In this document: piece after piece, positions 25,775 to 34,877 of the stretch
Numbering within the stretch: position 1 is the first letter of the stretch
How the letters are laid out: every line of letters starts with the position of its first letter
NCBI GenBank assembly: GCA_013348845.1
Contig: CP054675.1
Span: 434,001-498,000, forward strand
Direction: 5' to 3'
Source: Candidatus Tepidiaquacella proteinivora
Lineage (GTDB): Bacteria > Bacteroidota > Ignavibacteria > Tepidaquicellales > Tepidaquicellaceae
DNA: 64,000 nucleotides
Notes under the pieces: model-generated
Seen by the model: the letters and a program-made list of their open reading frames with translations, nothing else
The model's database searches: none
What the model was told of the DNA's origin: nothing
Made by a program: the position numbers and the translations under genes

Positions 25775-26188
25775 TTAAAAAATTATGTGTGAAAACATAA
25801 TAATACCCATAGCAATAAACATAATAACACCTATAACAATTGTATAATAAAATAATTGTTTATGATATCTTGCACCTTCTGCCCAGTCAATCAAAATAAT
25901 CCTAACTCCGTTTAATGCATGGAATAAAACGAAGGCGAAAAGAAACCACTCAATAATTGAAAATAGTGTACCAGAATATAAACTCATCTTCTTTTCAAAT
26001 GCATGCTTACCTTCAGTTAAAGGACTGATAGACCAGATATGAAGGAAAAGATACAAAATAAGCGCAATTCCACTTATTCTATGAAATATCCATGCATAAC
26101 TGCCGGTATCTTTGTAATAATAAATGTTTTTGTTAATCCAATCTTTTTGCTCGAAAGTTTTGATTTTTTTATTTTCTGATTCTTGCAT
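25775..26188 (-). CDS. sdhC: succinate dehydrogenase cytochrome b556 subunit
   Basis: A 137-residue protein with three membrane segments. The family signature WIFHRISGIALILYLFLHIWSIS supplies the conserved Arg, Ser and haem-binding His; a further His lies in FVLFHALNGVRIILIDW. Together with the following SdhD-like gene it forms the membrane anchor of complex II. A soluble N-terminal tail of about 30 residues is longer than usual. The catalytic subunits are encoded elsewhere. A TerC gene lies upstream on the same strand. Confidence 0.87.
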   Translation of the reverse strand: MQESENKKIKTFEQKDWINKNIYYYKDTGSYAWIFHRISGIALILYLFLHIWSISPLTEGKHAFEKKMSLYSGTLFSIIEWFLFAFVLFHALNGVRIILIDWAEGARYHKQLFYYTIVIGVIMFIAMGIIMFSHIIF

Positions 26189-26255
26189 AAACGCTAATTT
26201 TATTCAAATTATATAAATAAAAATTTATTTACAATTTAAATTGAAAAATAAATAC

Positions 26256-27173
26256 TTAATTATTTCGTTTTTTAAATACGGATACTAATACTGAAATTGT
26301 AAGCACAAAGATAAGAATTCCTAATGAAATCAAAGTAGGAATTTTATAAAGCTCTGATATTAACATCTTAATACCAATATAAATAAGAATAACTGATAGA
26401 CCATATTTTAAATAAGTAAATTTATCAATGAACTTATCAACAGCAAAATATAATGCTCTCAACCCAAGAATAGCAAAAATATTTGAAGTAAAAACAATAA
26501 ATGGGTCATGAGATATAGCAAGAATTGCAGGGATAGAATCAAAAGCGAATATTAAATCAGTAGTTTCAATTACAGCAAGAACAATTATAAGAGGGGTGGC
26601 GTATAATTTACCATGTGATCTATAGAAAAAAGCGCTTTTTACATATCGAGGTGTGATTGGTAAAAATTTTCTTAGTAATTTAACCACAGGGTTCTTTTCT
26701 GGTTCTAATTTATTATCTTTCTGAAAACCCATTTTAATCCCAGAGATAACTAAAAACCCACCAAAAATATAAATTATCCAATGGAATTTGTAAATAAGAG
26801 CAGTACCAATAAAGATTAAAATTCCTCTAAAAATTATAGCACCAAGTATACCCCAAAAAAGAACACGATGATGATACTTCTTATTTACATTAAAATAAGT
26901 GAATAAAAGAACAAAAACGAAAATGTTATCAACACTTAAAGATTTCTCAATTAAATAGCCGGTAAAGAATTCGATTGCTTTATCTTTTCCATAAAACATA
27001 TATACAAACAGATTAAATATTAGAGCTAAAATAATCCAAACAGCAGTCCAAATTAATGCTTCCTTATAAGAAATAACATGAGATTTTCTGTTAAATACCC
27101 CTAAATCTATTATGAGTAAAATCAGAATTATTATTATAAAACCAATCCAATGAAAAATATTGATTTCCAGCAT
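26256..27173 (-). CDS. TerC family membrane protein
   Basis: A 305-residue protein with eight or nine hydrophobic segments. Family landmarks are IDLGVFNRKSHVISYKEAL near the N-terminus, EKSLSVDNIFVFVLLF, and ETTDLIFAFDSIPAILAIS with acidic residues inside the membrane. TerC proteins act in tellurite resistance and, in better-studied cases, export Mn2+ for metalloenzyme loading. The gene is 9 bases downstream of an SDR gene, with no tellurite cluster nearby, so manganese handling is the more probable role by family knowledge. Confidence 0.92.
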   Translation of the reverse strand: MLEINIFHWIGFIIIILILLIIDLGVFNRKSHVISYKEALIWTAVWIILALIFNLFVYMFYGKDKAIEFFTGYLIEKSLSVDNIFVFVLLFTYFNVNKKYHHRVLFWGILGAIIFRGILIFIGTALIYKFHWIIYIFGGFLVISGIKMGFQKDNKLEPEKNPVVKLLRKFLPITPRYVKSAFFYRSHGKLYATPLIIVLAVIETTDLIFAFDSIPAILAISHDPFIVFTSNIFAILGLRALYFAVDKFIDKFTYLKYGLSVILIYIGIKMLISELYKIPTLISLGILIFVLTISVLVSVFKKRNN

Positions 27174-27182
27174 ATGTACAGG

Positions 27183-27899
27183 TTAGTTTTCCAGATCACC
27201 TTTCTGAGGTCTTAAATATATTTCCTCAATCATATTTTTCCCGGATTTACTATAAGCTTCGTACACTACCTCAGCTACATCTTTTGGTTGCATCATTCTT
27301 TTCCTATACTTTTGACGAGTCTTTGTATCCCATATAGGAGTATCAACCGGACCCGGGAAAACATTTGTAATTTTTATATTATATTTTCTTACTTCTTTTC
27401 TTAATACATTTGACATAGCAACCACTGCTGCTTTTGAAGCGGAGTATATTGAACTATTTTCAAATACTGTATTTGCAGCTACTGAAATAATATTAATAAT
27501 GTGACCATATCTATTCTTAATCATTTGGGGGAGAACGATTTTAGTACATAGAAAGGTACCCCTTGTGTTTATATCAAATAAGTAATCGAAATCATAAATT
27601 TTAGTTTCCAAAAAAGATTTAAAGACTGTTACTCCTGCATTATTAATAAGTACATCAACATTACCACAATGCTCCCTGATTTTTTTATATATATTATGGA
27701 CACTCCTTTCAGAAGAAACATCAGAGACAAAAGCGTACGCCTCTTTCCCTGCAAATTTTATTTCGCCAACTAATGAAACAAGTCTTGATTTTCTTCTACC
27801 ACTTACAACTACAATACAATCTTCTTTTGCAAATTTTTTTGCTATTTCTCTTCCAATTCCAGTGGAAGCACCTGTTACCCATACTATTTTTTTCTTCAT
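27183..27899 (-). CDS. short-chain dehydrogenase/reductase
   Basis: A 238-residue Rossmann-fold oxidoreductase. The cofactor motif is TGASTGIGREIAKKF, the structural NNAG is in VLINNAGVTVFKSF, and the catalytic set is Ser in INIISVAAN with YSASK (Tyr and Lys). The residues after the glycine motif (SGRRKSR) favour NADP. The substrate cannot be read from sequence. It is 12 bases downstream of fabG and shares its fold, so it may have arisen by duplication, but its role in fatty-acid metabolism is only suggested by position. Confidence 0.88.
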   Translation of the reverse strand: MKKKIVWVTGASTGIGREIAKKFAKEDCIVVVSGRRKSRLVSLVGEIKFAGKEAYAFVSDVSSERSVHNIYKKIREHCGNVDVLINNAGVTVFKSFLETKIYDFDYLFDINTRGTFLCTKIVLPQMIKNRYGHIINIISVAANTVFENSSIYSASKAAVVAMSNVLRKEVRKYNIKITNVFPGPVDTPIWDTKTRQKYRKRMMQPKDVAEVVYEAYSKSGKNMIEEIYLRPQKGDLEN

Positions 27900-27911
27900 A
27901 ATAATTAGTTA

Positions 27912-28661
27912 TTACATTACCATACCACCATCAACTGTAATTACCTGTCCGGTTATATAAGCTGATTTATCAGAAGCAAGAAATGCAACTACTTCTGCAA
28001 TTTCTTCTGGTTTACAACCTCTTTTCATTGGTATTATATTCAGAAAAGCATTTTTCTGTTCTTCGGTTAAATGTTGTGTCATTTCTGTTTCTACATAACC
28101 AGGTGCAACTGCATTTACATTTATATTTCTTGAAGCAAATTCCTTAGCAACTGACTTAGTAAATCCAATTAATCCTGCTTTAGATGCAGAATAATTTGAT
28201 TGACCTGCATTACCCATCAGACCCACAACTGATGATATGTTAATAATTTTCCCATATTTTTGAGAAGCCATATATTTTACAGCGGCTTTTGTGGTATTGA
28301 ATGCCCCTTTGAGATTTACATTAATAACAGAATCCCAGTCATCTTCCATCATTCTTAATAATAACTTATCTCTTGTAATACCTGCATTATTTACTAAAAT
28401 ATCAATTCTTTTATAATGAGAAATAATTTCCTCAAAAGTTTTCTGTGTCATTTCAAAATTTGTAACGTCAAGAACTTTATAATCAATGGAGCCACCGCTT
28501 TTTTTAATTTCCTCAACAAAAGAATTAAAATCTTCTGGAAATACTTTATCCAGAGCAATTACTTTTGCTCCATAATCAATAAATAGCTTAACTAATGCTC
28601 TTCCTATACCTCTTCCACCACCTGTTACAAGTGCAATTTTATTTTCTAATAATTTATCCAT
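27912..28661 (-). CDS. fabG: 3-oxoacyl-ACP reductase
   Basis: A 249-residue SDR that reduces 3-oxoacyl-ACP with NADPH in fatty-acid elongation. Visible are TGGGRGIGRALVKLF, NNAGITRDKLLLRM (a FabG-specific block), the catalytic Ser and YSASKAG, and the C-terminal SDKSAYITGQVITVDGGMVM typical of FabG. Length is exact for the family. It belongs to a leftward cluster with fabD and a DUF3109 gene. The acyl carrier protein gene that often follows is replaced here by a second SDR. Confidence 0.93.
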   Translation of the reverse strand: MDKLLENKIALVTGGGRGIGRALVKLFIDYGAKVIALDKVFPEDFNSFVEEIKKSGGSIDYKVLDVTNFEMTQKTFEEIISHYKRIDILVNNAGITRDKLLLRMMEDDWDSVINVNLKGAFNTTKAAVKYMASQKYGKIINISSVVGLMGNAGQSNYSASKAGLIGFTKSVAKEFASRNINVNAVAPGYVETEMTQHLTEEQKNAFLNIIPMKRGCKPEEIAEVVAFLASDKSAYITGQVITVDGGMVM

Positions 28662-28675
28662 ATTAATTTTTTTTG

Positions 28676-29278
28676 TTAGACTTTACTTTTTAAATATTCA
28701 TTTATGATTTTAATAGCATTTTCGCCAAATATATATTTAATTTCTTCATACATCGCATTAAACACTATTTTAGTAAAATTCTCTTTTCTGGTATAACCAC
28801 AATAAGATAAATTTTCGGAGTGTTCAATATCGTATGTTAGTGTTGTATTATTAATAGTAAGCGGATATAAAATGCAATGAGTTGGTTTTAAATCCCATTT
28901 ATGAAACCCAAGATTTTCAGCGGCAACTTGAAGGGAGCAGAAGTTATTAGAATCTTTAAATATGCATTGTTCATTTCCATTTATGTTATTGTATGTATTT
29001 ATAGATACTGCAAATCCAGAAATAAAATCACTATCTTGAATAATTTCATCACCAAACCATAAATCAGGATTTTTGGGTTGATTTTCCGACATTACATTAA
29101 TTATATCGGATTTATATGATAATATTTTTTCTCTAAAATTAACATCAATATAAACTCCAAGATTACAGCACTCACCTTTACAGATAGTAAGATTGCATTT
29201 GGGTACGAATCCCTGAGAAAAAATAATCGGGTCAATTATTAAATCTTCAATTTTATATCTTGGTTTATTAGAGTCCAT
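28676..29278 (-). CDS. DUF3109 family protein
   Basis: A 200-residue soluble protein with several conserved cysteines: KCNLTICKGECCNLGVYID near residue 27, QCIFKDSNNFCSLQ in the middle, THCILYPLTI and YCGYTRKENF toward the end. The Cys pattern resembles the metal or Fe-S binding arrangement of DUF3109, a family widespread in Bacteroidota with no established function. It lies between fabD (4 bases) and fabG (14 bases), so it is co-transcribed with fatty-acid genes. That is context only. Confidence 0.82.
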   Translation of the reverse strand: MDSNKPRYKIEDLIIDPIIFSQGFVPKCNLTICKGECCNLGVYIDVNFREKILSYKSDIINVMSENQPKNPDLWFGDEIIQDSDFISGFAVSINTYNNINGNEQCIFKDSNNFCSLQVAAENLGFHKWDLKPTHCILYPLTINNTTLTYDIEHSENLSYCGYTRKENFTKIVFNAMYEEIKYIFGENAIKIINEYLKSKV

Positions 29279-29282
29279 TCTA

Positions 29283-30212
29283 TTATAATATACCTAAATT
29301 TTTCAAGTCTTCTAAACAGGAAATGTTTATAGTTTCAACATCAGGGGAAATCTTCTTTATTAAACCAGTTAAAACTTTACCTGAACCTATTTCATAGAAT
29401 TTTGAAACACCATCACGAATCATATTTAAAACTGATAATTCCCATAATACCGGGGAAGTTAGTTGTTCCTTCAAAGCTTTTCTAATATTATCCGTATCTT
29501 TTAATGGTTCTCCCGTTGTGTTGTTATAAACAGGGATAGATGGTTCATTTAATTGCATATTATCAAGAGCATCTCTTAAATCTTTATCGGCAGTTCTCAT
29601 TAATTCGGAATGAAATGCACCGCTTACTTCAAGTTTTTTAGCAATTTTACAATTATAGGGAGCATCTTTTGCAATTTTAATGGCAGACTCTATTGCTTTA
29701 ACTTCACCAGATATTACAATTTGACCTGGACAATTAAAATTAGCTGCCTGAACGACTCCATCAGCAGATGCTTTATTACAAATTTCTATTACCTGTTCTT
29801 TAGTTAGACCAATTAATGCAGCCATAGTTCCTTGCGCTATGGTGCCGGAATTTTTCATAAGAATACCTCTTGTTTTAACTATTCTTAATCCGTCTTCAAA
29901 TCCAAAAGTACCAGCGTATGCATTTGCAGTATATTCGCCAAGTGAATGACCCGCAGTGCATTCTGCTTTTATATTATCATTAATTAATTTTGTCAGAATA
30001 TATGAATGCACATATAAAGCAGGTTGAGTAAAATTTGTTTGTTTTAATTCCTCAGCAGGGCCATTAAAAGATATTTCAGATAATTTTACCCCCATTATTT
30101 CATCTGCAAGTTTATATAGTTCTCTTGCGATTTCAAGATTTTCATATAAATCTTTACCCATCCCTACAGCTTGTGAACCCTGCCCAGGAAATACGAAAGC
30201 AATTTTTGACAT
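29283..30212 (-). CDS. fabD: malonyl-CoA:ACP transacylase
   Basis: A 309-residue enzyme that loads malonate onto acyl carrier protein. The opening FVFPGQGSQAVGMGKDLYE and the nucleophile elbow GHSLGEYTA (Ser90) are diagnostic. The catalytic His lies in GAFHSELM (about 200), and the ending EIGSGKVLTGLIKKI matches the family. Length is standard. It leads into DUF3109 and fabG. It is 12 bases after pyrB on the same strand, so the fatty-acid and carbamoyltransferase genes may share a transcript. Confidence 0.95.
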   Translation of the reverse strand: MSKIAFVFPGQGSQAVGMGKDLYENLEIARELYKLADEIMGVKLSEISFNGPAEELKQTNFTQPALYVHSYILTKLINDNIKAECTAGHSLGEYTANAYAGTFGFEDGLRIVKTRGILMKNSGTIAQGTMAALIGLTKEQVIEICNKASADGVVQAANFNCPGQIVISGEVKAIESAIKIAKDAPYNCKIAKKLEVSGAFHSELMRTADKDLRDALDNMQLNEPSIPVYNNTTGEPLKDTDNIRKALKEQLTSPVLWELSVLNMIRDGVSKFYEIGSGKVLTGLIKKISPDVETINISCLEDLKNLGIL

Positions 30213-30224
30213 ATCCGATATTTT

Positions 30225-31304
30225 TTAATTTTGATATTTTAAAATTTCATTTTCTATTGAGAACATATAAGCAATTAAAGCAGACCTTATCCACATACCG
30301 TTTCTTTCCTGTCGCCAATACATAGCTCTTTTATCTTTATCTATTTCTATATCAATTTCTTTTCTACGGGGCAGCGGATGCATTATAATAGAATCTTTCT
30401 TCATTAGTTTTACAAGCTTTTTAGTAAGGTGAAATTTTGTATAATCTATATTTAGTGATTCTTTGTTTATATCGTATTCGTCCTGAATCCTTGTCATATA
30501 TATCGCATCTGCTTCTTTTATATATTCTTCTATATTATCTGTTTCAATATATTGCATTTTTTGTTTTTTCAAAAAGTCTTTTATGTCTTTTCCTATTTTC
30601 AGGTATTCAGGAGAAACATAAATTATTTTTACATCCTTATAATGCTTTAGTAAATAAGTTAGAGAGCGGACAGTTCTACCTCTATTTAGATCACCAACCA
30701 TCATTATAGTTTTGTTATCAATTCCTCCTTTATCTTGAAAAGAAAGATAAAGTGTGTACATATCTAATAGTGCTTGTGTTGGGTGCTGGTCTTTTCCTGA
30801 ACCTCCATTTATAATCCTAACAGGGCGTGGCGTATTATTTAAAATCCAAGCAGCTTTTTCCGCCATACCGGGTTCAAAATGTCTCATAATAATTAAATCT
30901 GCGTATGAACTGAATGTTCGTATTGTATCTTCCGGTGATTCACCCTTAATTTCTGAAGAAGTTGAAGTAGAACGAATTTCACTTACTTTCATTCCTAATA
31001 TGTAACAAGCACTCTGAAATGATAAGAATGTTCTTGTAGATGGTTGAATAAAATACAACATAGCCCTTTTATGAGAAAGCAATGTTTGTAACCAATCATG
31101 ACCACCTTTACTTTTTGCTACTGCTCTAATTTTACTTGCGAGAGTAAATAAATTTTCTAATATGGATTTAGAAAACTGTTGTGAATAAATAACATCAAAT
31201 AAGACATTGTCTTTAATAAAGAAATCATATTTATTTTTTAAAGGAAGTTTATAAAATTCTTCCCAGCTTAATTCTTTGAAATTGTTTTTTTGCTTTTGAG
31301 GCAT
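30225..31304 (-). CDS. pyrB: aspartate carbamoyltransferase
   Basis: A 359-residue enzyme that makes carbamoyl-aspartate for pyrimidine synthesis. The carbamoyl-phosphate site is QPSTRTFLSFQSA (Ser89 to Thr92), with HPTQALLDMYTLY further on. The aspartate side shows MTRIQDEYD (the 240s-loop TRxQ) and HPLPRRKEIDIE. It is about 50 residues longer than classical PyrB because of an N-terminal extension. No regulatory pyrI follows. It is 2 bases downstream of argF, which places two carbamoyltransferases back to back. The TRxQ and HPLPR motifs separate it from ornithine enzymes. Confidence 0.88.
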   Translation of the reverse strand: MPQKQKNNFKELSWEEFYKLPLKNKYDFFIKDNVLFDVIYSQQFSKSILENLFTLASKIRAVAKSKGGHDWLQTLLSHKRAMLYFIQPSTRTFLSFQSACYILGMKVSEIRSTSTSSEIKGESPEDTIRTFSSYADLIIMRHFEPGMAEKAAWILNNTPRPVRIINGGSGKDQHPTQALLDMYTLYLSFQDKGGIDNKTIMMVGDLNRGRTVRSLTYLLKHYKDVKIIYVSPEYLKIGKDIKDFLKKQKMQYIETDNIEEYIKEADAIYMTRIQDEYDINKESLNIDYTKFHLTKKLVKLMKKDSIIMHPLPRRKEIDIEIDKDKRAMYWRQERNGMWIRSALIAYMFSIENEILKYQN

Positions 31305-31306
31305 AA

Positions 31307-32230
31307 TTATGACATTAATAATTTTAAAATTGCTTTTTGAGTATGCATACGATTTTCTGCCTGGTCAAATACTATAGAATTCGGACCATCAATTACATCA
31401 TCAGTAATTTCTTCACCTCTATGGGCAGGTAAGCAATGCATAACTAAGACATTAGATTTTGCTTTTTTCATTAAATCAGAATTCAATTGAAAAGCAAGTA
31501 AATCTTTTTTCCTTTTTTCTTTTTCTTCTTCCTGTCCCATACTGACCCAAACATCTGTATAGATTACATCTGCATCTTTAATAGCAGAAACAGCATCGTT
31601 ATATTCAGTAACTTTTGAACCAGTTGATTTTGCAACTTCTAAAGATTCTTTAACTACTAAGTCAGAAGGTTTGTACCCAACAGGCGAGGCATAATTAATA
31701 TTCATTCCTACCCGAACACACGCTTGAATTAGTGAATGTAATACATTATTTCCATCACCAATATAACTTAAAGTTAAACCTTTTAGATTTCCAAGTTTTT
31801 CATATATTGTGAATAGGTCAGATAATGCTTGGCATGGATGGTCAAAATCAGTCAATCCGTTAATTACAGGGACTGTAGCATACTTAGCGAGATCAAGGAT
31901 TGTCTGATATTTAAAAGTTCTTGCCATAATTCCATCTACATATCTGGAGAGAACTTTTGCTGTATCGTGTATAGTTTCACCTCGTCCTATTTGTAAATCT
32001 TGAGAAGAAAAAAACATCGCATAGCCACCAAGTTGATACATACCAACCTGAAAAGAAACACGTGTCCTTGTGGAAGATTTTTCAAATATCATAGCAAGCG
32101 TCTTGCCTTTAAGATATTCAGTATTGCGAGGTCCTTTTTTTAGCATTTCAGCTTCATTTAATATTAAATTAACTTCTTCAGGTGTTAAGTAGTTAATTGA
32201 AATTAAATCTTTGTTTCTTAATTTTTTCAT
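31307..32230 (-). CDS. argF: ornithine carbamoyltransferase
   Basis: A 307-residue enzyme that joins carbamoyl phosphate and ornithine to give citrulline, or runs in reverse in arginine catabolism. Motifs are KSSTRTRVSFQVG (carbamoyl phosphate), DHPCQALSD, and the ornithine-site HCLPAHRGEEITD. Length is standard. It lies between carbamate kinase and pyrB in one leftward unit. The direction of the reaction is ambiguous: pairing with carbamate kinase is typical of catabolic OTC, but no arginine deiminase is present here. Confidence 0.93.
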   Translation of the reverse strand: MKKLRNKDLISINYLTPEEVNLILNEAEMLKKGPRNTEYLKGKTLAMIFEKSSTRTRVSFQVGMYQLGGYAMFFSSQDLQIGRGETIHDTAKVLSRYVDGIMARTFKYQTILDLAKYATVPVINGLTDFDHPCQALSDLFTIYEKLGNLKGLTLSYIGDGNNVLHSLIQACVRVGMNINYASPVGYKPSDLVVKESLEVAKSTGSKVTEYNDAVSAIKDADVIYTDVWVSMGQEEEKEKRKKDLLAFQLNSDLMKKAKSNVLVMHCLPAHRGEEITDDVIDGPNSIVFDQAENRMHTQKAILKLLMS

Positions 32231-32252
32231 AGTTATTATTGATTATTTTATT

Positions 32253-33218
32253 TTATATATAAATTCTAGTTCCAATTTTACCTTTAATTGCATCTTGAAG
32301 ATATTCTAATTGGGAAATTACGGCTTCTTTTTGAGTTGCAGTTATGAAATCAATTGCTGCTTGTACTTTTGGTCCCATACTTCCAGCAGAAAATTGTCCC
32401 TGTTCCAGGTATGTTATTGCTTCATCTAAATTCATTTCCTTTAAAACAATTTGATTAGGTTTATTATAGTTAAGATAACAATATTCAACATTAGTAAGAA
32501 TTATTAATTTATCTGCATTAATATCTATAGCTAATCTTGCCGATGCTAAATCTTTGTCTATTACTGCTTCTAACCCCTCATATTTATTTGTTGTATGATT
32601 AATATATACCGGAATACCACCACCACCCACAGCAATAATAATATTATCCTTATTTATAATATTTTTTATTATGTTATCCTGTAAAATTTTTATTGGTTTT
32701 GGTGATGGGACAACTCTTCTAAATCCATTTCCAGATGGGTCAGCAATAAAGCGCCAGTTTGGTTTTAATCTTAATATTTCGTTTTTTTGTTCTTGAGTAT
32801 AATAAGGTCCAATAGGTTTTGTATAATTCGAAAAAGCCGGGTCATTTTCGTTAACAATAGCTTCAGTTAAAATAGTTATTATATTTTTTTTAATGTTATG
32901 TGCATCTAATTCGTTTTTTATTGCTTTTTGTAAAATATATCCGATTTCACCTTGTGTTTCCGCTACACAAACATCAAGTGGCAAAGGTGGGACTTTATCA
33001 GAGGCTTCTTCGTTCTGAATTAATATATTGCCAACTTGAGGACCGTTGCCGTGTGTAATAATTATATTATAATCTGAGTCAATAATGTCAATTAATTGTT
33101 TTGCTGTTCTTTCTGCAGCTGCTTCTCTTTCTTCAATAGTACCTTTAGACTTTGAGTCTAATAATGCATTTCCACCAAGTGCTATAACAAGAGTTGAATT
33201 TAATTTAGTACCGGACAT
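32253..33218 (-). CDS. arcC: carbamate kinase
   Basis: A 321-residue amino-acid-kinase-fold enzyme interconverting carbamoyl phosphate plus ADP with carbamate plus ATP. Visible are VIALGGNALLDSKSKG at the N-terminus, THGNGPQVGN, PLDVCVAETQGEIGY, VVPSPKPIKI, AVGGGGIPVY, EAVIDKDLASA and the Lys-containing FSAGSMGPKVQAA. These cover all the family's conserved blocks. It is the first gene of the argF-pyrB unit. It could feed carbamoyl phosphate to both carbamoyltransferases or harvest ATP from it. Confidence 0.94.
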   Translation of the reverse strand: MSGTKLNSTLVIALGGNALLDSKSKGTIEEREAAAERTAKQLIDIIDSDYNIIITHGNGPQVGNILIQNEEASDKVPPLPLDVCVAETQGEIGYILQKAIKNELDAHNIKKNIITILTEAIVNENDPAFSNYTKPIGPYYTQEQKNEILRLKPNWRFIADPSGNGFRRVVPSPKPIKILQDNIIKNIINKDNIIIAVGGGGIPVYINHTTNKYEGLEAVIDKDLASARLAIDINADKLIILTNVEYCYLNYNKPNQIVLKEMNLDEAITYLEQGQFSAGSMGPKVQAAIDFITATQKEAVISQLEYLQDAIKGKIGTRIYI

Positions 33219-33485
33219 AAAAATTTAACATTTAAAAATTCAAATTTACCCATTTTATCAAGAATCTTCAATTCGATAAATTACCCCTTTTTTAATTTAA
33301 GAAATCATTTGTATTATTATGTTTTTAAATTTTATATGAAAATAATAGTAGTGCGATAAGATTATTCAAAATTTTAAAGTGTTGTATAGGAACAATTTTA
33401 TCTTTTTATTTGTAAAAAATTAGAAATATATTATTATATTGTTATACATTAGAAATATTTTTATATTTTTATAAATTATAAATCT

Positions 33486-34313
33486 ATGAATAATTATAAA
33501 AAACTTTACATTATTTTTGTTACATTAATATTATTTACAATAAGTATTATATATAGCTGTGGGGCAAATATTTTCAGTCTTGATGATGATGTTAAATTCG
33601 GGCAAGATATTGATAGGGAAATAAAATCAAGACCTTATGAATATCCGCTACTTACAAATAGACCTGACATTACAGGTTATGTTTCCAATATAGGTAAGTA
33701 CATAATTAACAATTCTCCAAAGATACAATATAAAAATATTTTTCCATACGAGTTTCAGGTAATTAATGATACAATTATTAATGCATTTTGTACACCGGGT
33801 GGTTATATTTATGTTTATAAAGGATTAATGAAATTTGTTGATAATGAAGCAACGCTTGCTGGTGTATTAGCACATGAAATTGCTCATGCAGAAAAGCGAC
33901 ATATGACTCAGAGATTAACTTCATATTATGGAGTTAGTATTATCACTAGCATAATTTTAGGGAATAATCCGAGTACACTCGCTGAAATAATGGCAAATCT
34001 ATTTGTTGGAATTGGATTTCTTGCAAATAGTCGTTCTGATGAGAAAGAAGCTGACGATTATTCTATCCGTTATCTTGCTACAACAAAATATTATCCAGGT
34101 GCAATTAAATTTTTCTTCCAAAAAATATTTGATGAACAAAAAAGAAAAGGTCAAGTACCAGGTGCACTTGATAGATTATTATCTACTCACCCTCTTGCTT
34201 CTGATAGAGTTGAAAATGTTGATATACAATTAAAGGAACTAAAAATTAAAGCAGATTCTACAAAAGGATTGTTCTTTGAAGAATATCAAGCTTTTAAAAA
34301 TAAGTTACCCTGA
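33486..34313 (+). CDS. M48 family metalloprotease lipoprotein
   Basis: A 275-residue zinc protease of the BepA/LoiP-like periplasmic group. The N-terminus is a lipoprotein signal ending SIIYSC, with Cys25 the likely lipidated residue. The zinc site is HEIAHAEKRH (His130, Glu131, His134), with the third ligand in DEKEADDYSIRYL. It probably degrades or helps fold outer-membrane proteins. A hypothetical secreted protein gene follows 3 bases later. The 267-base gap upstream is a divergent AT-rich promoter region shared with carbamate kinase. Confidence 0.93.
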   Translation: MNNYKKLYIIFVTLILFTISIIYSCGANIFSLDDDVKFGQDIDREIKSRPYEYPLLTNRPDITGYVSNIGKYIINNSPKIQYKNIFPYEFQVINDTIINAFCTPGGYIYVYKGLMKFVDNEATLAGVLAHEIAHAEKRHMTQRLTSYYGVSIITSIILGNNPSTLAEIMANLFVGIGFLANSRSDEKEADDYSIRYLATTKYYPGAIKFFFQKIFDEQKRKGQVPGALDRLLSTHPLASDRVENVDIQLKELKIKADSTKGLFFEEYQAFKNKLP

Positions 34314-34316
34314 ATT

Positions 34317-34877
34317 ATGAAAAAATATATAATTCTACTTGTTATAATATTATTTATTCAATGTATTACTTTTGCACAATCCAGAAGTATTTTGAATAAT
34401 GAATATCAATTCACTTTTGAACCTAATTACGAATTCCGTATTACTGAATTAATAGAATCCAGCAACAGGATTTCTATAGTTTATAAAATATCAATGAAAA
34501 TACTGGATGCCACGATTGGAATTGATTCATTATACATATCTATACTAGCATTTAAATGGGAAGAAATTAAAAAGTTATCAGATTTCGTTTATAACATGGA
34601 GAAAGAACTGACTTTCTTAAATCTACCTGATAGGATAGGGGATTATGAAGAATATGATTCTTTATATTATGATACGAAAATCGGTAGATATAAAGATGAT
34701 GAATTTTATCATTTAGTTTATTATTTCAGGACAAAAGATGAAAAACAAATTTACCACTTTACTTATTTAATTGATTTGAAAATTTTAAATAGTTTATTTA
34801 GTGAATCAACAGAAAGTATGTTAAAAAATATTGCGAATTGTTTTTTACCTGTTAGGAAGTTAGTTCCTGAGAATTAG
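34317..34877 (+). CDS. secreted protein of unknown function
   Basis: A 186-residue protein with a signal peptide (MKKYIILLVIILFIQCITFA, then QSRS). The mature part is predicted mixed alpha/beta with no motif I recognise; it contains many Tyr and acidic residues. It is 3 bases downstream of the M48 protease lipoprotein, so the two are probably co-expressed in the periplasm. Its last four bases overlap the end of the convergent MBL-fold gene. No function is proposed. Confidence 0.7.
   Translation: MKKYIILLVIILFIQCITFAQSRSILNNEYQFTFEPNYEFRITELIESSNRISIVYKISMKILDATIGIDSLYISILAFKWEEIKKLSDFVYNMEKELTFLNLPDRIGDYEEYDSLYYDTKIGRYKDDEFYHLVYYFRTKDEKQIYHFTYLIDLKILNSLFSESTESMLKNIANCFLPVRKLVPEN

Noticed and set aside
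30225-31304. Knotted carbamoyltransferase YgeW or putrescine carbamoyltransferase instead of PyrB
   Set aside because: The TRIQ and HPLPR motifs fit aspartate carbamoyltransferase, and the DHPTQ/HCLPA patterns of YgeW are absent.
33430-33480. Short repeats of TTAGAAATAT between 33420 and 33470
   Set aside because: Two imperfect copies in low-complexity DNA with no regular spacing; not convincing as an operator or array.
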